Shown: in pieces, positions 21,937-24,773 of the stretch | Numbering within the stretch: the stretch's first letter is position 1 | How the letters are laid out: the number at the start of each line of letters is the position of its first letter | Assembly (NCBI GenBank): GCA_027058735.1 | Contig: JALURZ010000200.1 | Span: 1-24,773 of the forward strand | DNA from: Hyphomicrobiales bacterium | Lineage (GTDB): Bacteria; Pseudomonadota; Alphaproteobacteria; Rhizobiales; JALURZ01 | Length of the DNA stretch: 24,773 nucleotides | Reading direction: 5' to 3' | The notes under the pieces: generated by a model | Told to the model about the DNA's origin: nothing | The model's database searches: none | The model's input: only the letters and a program-made list of their open reading frames with translations | Position numbers and translations under genes: made by a program

Positions 21937-23448
21937 TCACTGGGGCGTGTAACACGACAGGCCCAGCGCGGCGCGGCGCGACAGCCACAGGCTGGGGCGA
22001 TAGCGCTCCTCGCCGGTGATCGCCTGCAGGCGCTCAAGGATGGTCTTCGTTTCGGCCAGGCCCAGATGGGTGGCGAGTTCCAGCGGCCCGAGCGGATAGT
22101 TGAGGCCCAGCTTCATGGCCAGATCGATCTGCTCGGGCGCGGCGATGCCGATCTGCGCCATTTCACAGCCCAGATTGGCGATCATGGCGCGCAGGCGCTG
22201 GGACACGAAACCGGGAGAATCCTTGATCGCCGTCACCGCGCGCCCGCTGGCGATGATCGCGGCGGCCAGCGCGTCGCGCGCTGGCGGTTCCGCACCCGGC
22301 GCGGTCATGAGGGTCACGCGGGAGTTCGTCTCGCAAGCCAGATCGATGCCGACAAGGCGGCGATGATCGCTTTGGGTGCGCGCGGCAAAGGTCGAACAGT
22401 CTTCACCCAGAAGAGCCGCGAGGATGGGGCTTTCGCCATCGTCCTTCGCGGCTATTGTCCAGCCCATGTCGCGGGCGAACGCCCCGAGACGCTCATCGGG
22501 TTCGGCCAGTATGACGGATTGCGCCGCATCGGCCGATGGAACGAGATCGGGGCTCGGCGCATCCACCGCCACGCCGTTCTCGTCATAGCGGTAGTTGCCC
22601 GCCCTGCTCTTGCGCCCCAGCCGGCCGGCCTCCAGCAGCGCCTTGTGGGGAAAAAACGTCTTGAGCCGGGGATCGTCGGAAAATCCCTCATAGATGATCC
22701 GGCTGACCGGATAATTCACATCGACACCGGTCAGGTCCATCAGTTCGCACGGCCCCATCCGGAAACCGCAGCAATCGCGCATGATGGCGTCGATCTGGGC
22801 GGGCCCGGCGGCGCGTTCATGGAGGATGCGCATGGCTTCGGTGGTATAGGCCCGCCCGCCATGATTGACGAGGAAGCCGGGGGCATCCTTCACCGTCACC
22901 GGCGTGCGCCCCATGCGCTTGCCAAGGGCGACGAGAAAGTCGATCGTCGCGGGCGATGAATCCGGCCCGCGCACCACTTCCACGAGTTTCATCAACGGCA
23001 CGGGATTGAAAAAATGCAGGCCCGCGATACGCTCGCGTGAACGGCAGGCGCGTGCGATCGATGCGATCAGCAGGGACGATGTGTTGGACGCCAGGATACA
23101 GTCCCCCGACACGATGTCTTCAAGGCCGCTGAAAATCTTCTGCTTGAGATCGAGATCCTCAAACACCGCCTCGATGACGACATCGCAGTCCTTGAGACCG
23201 CCCATTTCGCCGGCGATGGTCACCCGCATTTTCATGGTTTCGGCGTCGGCCGGCTCGATGCGTTCCTTTTCCACCAGACGCTCAAGGCGCCTGAACACCT
23301 GATCGCGCCCGGCTTGCGCGCCGCCCGCCTTGGCGTCGAAAATGCAAACGTCGATATTGCCCTGAAGGGCCACCTGTAAAATACCCTGTCCCATGGCGCC
23401 GGCGCCGATGATGCCAAGCCTGAGGCTGGAACTGTCTGGATCGCTCAT
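21937..23448 (-). CDS. two-domain 3-hydroxyacyl-CoA dehydrogenase (PaaH/Hbd type)
   Basis: The protein has 503 residues. The Rossmann motif GAGAMG (15-20) binds NAD, and SNTSSL and HFFNPVPLMKLVEVV (His145) form the catalytic region. A first 3HCDH C-terminal domain (about 190-290, DAPGFLVN and LMDLTGVDVN) is followed by a spacer and a second one near the C-terminus (DSPGFVSQRL and LGLNYPLGPLE). This duplicated layout is typical of PaaH-like 3-hydroxyadipyl-CoA or 3-hydroxybutyryl-CoA dehydrogenases of about 500 residues. GAGGGG lies eight bases before the ATG. A 103-base gap separates it from the upstream single-domain dehydrogenase. Substrate chain length is unknown. Confidence 0.92.
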   Translation of the reverse strand: MSDPDSSSLRLGIIGAGAMGQGILQVALQGNIDVCIFDAKAGGAQAGRDQVFRRLERLVEKERIEPADAETMKMRVTIAGEMGGLKDCDVVIEAVFEDLDLKQKIFSGLEDIVSGDCILASNTSSLLIASIARACRSRERIAGLHFFNPVPLMKLVEVVRGPDSSPATIDFLVALGKRMGRTPVTVKDAPGFLVNHGGRAYTTEAMRILHERAAGPAQIDAIMRDCCGFRMGPCELMDLTGVDVNYPVSRIIYEGFSDDPRLKTFFPHKALLEAGRLGRKSRAGNYRYDENGVAVDAPSPDLVPSADAAQSVILAEPDERLGAFARDMGWTIAAKDDGESPILAALLGEDCSTFAARTQSDHRRLVGIDLACETNSRVTLMTAPGAEPPARDALAAAIIASGRAVTAIKDSPGFVSQRLRAMIANLGCEMAQIGIAAPEQIDLAMKLGLNYPLGPLELATHLGLAETKTILERLQAITGEERYRPSLWLSRRAALGLSCYTPQ

Positions 23449-23551
23449 GGGAAAGACCCCTCGTCGCGGGAGCAGGAAAACGAACCGGCAAAATGGCGAA
23501 TGACCCGGCCGCTGACAAGGGGGGAGATGAAGGGCCTTGAGCGAAAACCGC

Positions 23552-24481
23552 CTATTTTTTTTTACGCGCCTGTTTTGGCGGGCGTTCCGCGTCCAGAAAC
23601 TCATACCAGCCGCCCCGGCTTGAGGGTTTCAGCGTCTTGTTGCCGAGATAGCCGGCCTTGAACACCTTGCGCGCCAGCGGCGGCACGGCGTAGCGCTCCC
23701 CGCAGGTCTCCGCCAGATAGGTCTGGGCGTGATAAAACGAATCGAACGCGGCCGCATCGTCGAGCAATTCGAACACCCCCATGGGCCAGCCCAGCCCCGC
23801 CTTGCACATTTCGTCAATCTCGGCAGGGCCCGCGACACCCAGTTCGACAAGCCGGATCGCTTCGGCGATGTAATTGTTGATGAACCGCGTCATGAAGAAG
23901 CCCGGCGCGTCATTGACGATGACCGGTTTCTTGCCAAGCTGCCCCAGATGCGCCGCGACCCGGGCCAGGGCCTGCGGATCGGTCAATTCGCTTTTGGCGA
24001 CTTCCACCAGCGGCATGATATTGGCCGGATAAAACCAGTGGGTGCCCACAAGGCGTTTTGGGTTTTGCAGGGCGGCGGCCAGTTCCGTAATCATGATGGC
24101 GGACGTGTTGGTGGCGAAGACGGCGTTTTCCGGAGCGTGGAGTTGCGCGTCCCGCAGCGCCCTGTGCTTGGCGTCGATCTCTTCGGGGATTGTTTCGTAA
24201 ACGAGATCGGCGCCCGCCAGGCCGCTGGCGTAATCGGTCGTGCCCTGGATGCGCGCGCGCATATCGTCAGCCTGTTTGGCCGTTATCTTTTCGCGCTCCA
24301 GCGCACGGGCCAGGCCGAACGGGCCGTTTTCGATCAGCTCAAGCCCGTGATCGACGGTTTCCTGCCGCCTGGAAATAACGGTCACCCGCGCATCGGATCC
24401 CTGCAGGCAGGCCAGCGCGATGCCGTGGCCCATCAGGCCGCCGCCGCCGAGAATGGCGATCGTCTTGAACTCCCCGGCCAT
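23552..24481 (-). CDS. 3-hydroxyacyl-CoA dehydrogenase, single-domain
   Basis: The protein has 309 residues. The NAD motif is GGGGLMGHG (12-20). The catalytic region is ATNTSAIM (123-130) and GTHWFYPANIMPLVEV (His148), and the C-terminal dimer domain contains NDAPGFFMTRF and GLGWPMGVFELLD. It oxidises an (S)-3-hydroxyacyl-CoA to the 3-oxoacyl-CoA. The GTHWFYP variant is common in branched or short-chain hydroxyacyl-CoA dehydrogenases. The start codon shares one base with the stop of the upstream cobalamin-binding gene (TGATG), so the two are coupled. The last three codons are AAA AAA AAA, a nine-base A run just before the stop. Confidence 0.91.
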   Translation of the reverse strand: MAGEFKTIAILGGGGLMGHGIALACLQGSDARVTVISRRQETVDHGLELIENGPFGLARALEREKITAKQADDMRARIQGTTDYASGLAGADLVYETIPEEIDAKHRALRDAQLHAPENAVFATNTSAIMITELAAALQNPKRLVGTHWFYPANIMPLVEVAKSELTDPQALARVAAHLGQLGKKPVIVNDAPGFFMTRFINNYIAEAIRLVELGVAGPAEIDEMCKAGLGWPMGVFELLDDAAAFDSFYHAQTYLAETCGERYAVPPLARKVFKAGYLGNKTLKPSSRGGWYEFLDAERPPKQARKKK

Positions 24482-24773
24482 CAGGCTTCCTCCGATTCGC
24501 GCGAGAAATGCGCGCGCACCAGATCGATGGCCGACTGCGCGCTGTCGCCGGGGCCGAAAAACGCGGCAAGGCCGATTTCCTTCAGCCGGTCCACATCATC
24601 GGCCGGCACCACTCCGCCGCCGATCAGCAGGACATCGCCCAGACCCCGCTCTTTCAACCGGGCGATGAGATCGCTGAAGACCGGCATGTGCCCGCCCGAG
24701 GAACTCGACACGCCGATCACCTGAACATCTTCCTGAACGGCGATCCGGGCCACTTCGCCGGGAACAAGAAAAT
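24481..24773 (-). CDS. stand-alone cobalamin-binding domain, acyl-CoA mutase small subunit-like (5' end cut off)
   Basis: The last 96 codons are visible; the gene continues past the right edge. The segments VARIAVQEDVQVIGVSSSSG, GHMPVFSDLIARLK, IGGGVVPADDVDRLKEIG and FFGPGDSA match the second half of the B12-binding Rossmann domain of methylmalonyl-CoA mutase-type enzymes. The DxHxxG cobalt ligand motif would lie outside the window. The gene stops shortly after the domain, so the B12 domain is C-terminal; whether it is a free small subunit, as in 2-hydroxyisobutyryl-CoA mutase, or the tail of a full mutase needs the missing sequence. Coupling to a 3-hydroxyacyl-CoA dehydrogenase favours a mutase producing a 3-hydroxyacyl-CoA. 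Confidence 0.82.
   Translation of the reverse strand, partial: FLVPGEVARIAVQEDVQVIGVSSSSGGHMPVFSDLIARLKERGLGDVLLIGGGVVPADDVDRLKEIGLAAFFGPGDSAQSAIDLVRAHFSRESEEA

Overview
The window is about 24.8 kb of high-GC (roughly 64%) DNA with tightly packed genes. It reads as chromosomal core sequence of an alphaproteobacterium, most likely of the Hyphomicrobiales or a relative. The gene set fits that: a stand-alone chorismate mutase-hisC-tyrC aromatic cluster divergent from metX-metW, a DUF2125 protein, rpmF next to an IspA-type prenyl transferase, and a flavoprotein-GcvT fusion near formate-THF ligase. No rRNA, tRNA, CRISPR array, prophage or intact insertion sequence was seen.

Layout. 1-963 (minus): a truncated zinc-free quinone oxidoreductase gene overlapping a ChaC-like gamma-glutamylcyclotransferase gene. 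1021-2082 (plus): an anchored DUF2125 protein. 2101-5024 (minus): a coupled aromatic amino acid operon, chorismate mutase -> hisC -> tyrC. 5025-5503: the most unusual non-coding stretch, holding a three-copy 11-bp repeat at the chorismate mutase start and a 274-bp element with imperfect terminal inverted repeats and a large nested hairpin just upstream of metX. 5504-7317 (plus): metX-metW, overlapping by ATGA. 7314-9224 (minus): a PAS-GGDEF-EAL protein with a degenerate GGDEF site. 9479-9739: a possible small basic protein. 9746-11329 (minus): a gamma-glutamyltransferase-family Ntn hydrolase. 11330-11632: a leader or promoter region with a stem-loop. 11633-14562 (plus): formate-THF ligase and a sorbosone dehydrogenase-like protein. 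14565-17000 (minus): a dimethylglycine/sarcosine dehydrogenase-like fusion. 17129-18538 (minus): MarC, a small four-helix membrane protein, and rpmF with its own terminator. 18697-19593 (plus): ispA. 19604-21780 (minus): a ureohydrolase gene overlapping ispG. 21937-24773 (minus): a two-domain and a one-domain 3-hydroxyacyl-CoA dehydrogenase behind a truncated stand-alone cobalamin-binding domain.

How the genes work together. Chorismate mutase, TyrC and HisC supply phenylalanine/tyrosine precursors, and HisC also serves histidine. MetX and MetW activate homoserine for methionine. Fhs and the flavoprotein-GcvT fusion both feed the tetrahydrofolate one-carbon pool. IspA and IspG are isoprenoid enzymes. 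The right-end genes suggest a B12-dependent acyl-CoA mutase whose 3-hydroxyacyl-CoA product is oxidised by the adjacent dehydrogenases; the mutase large subunit would lie outside the window.

Most genes are familiar families. The items most worth a second look are the metX-upstream element, the tandem micro-ORF repeat at the chorismate mutase start, the decayed prephenate dehydratase-like tail of that enzyme, the EAL protein with a dead GGDEF site, and the B12-domain/dehydrogenase cluster.
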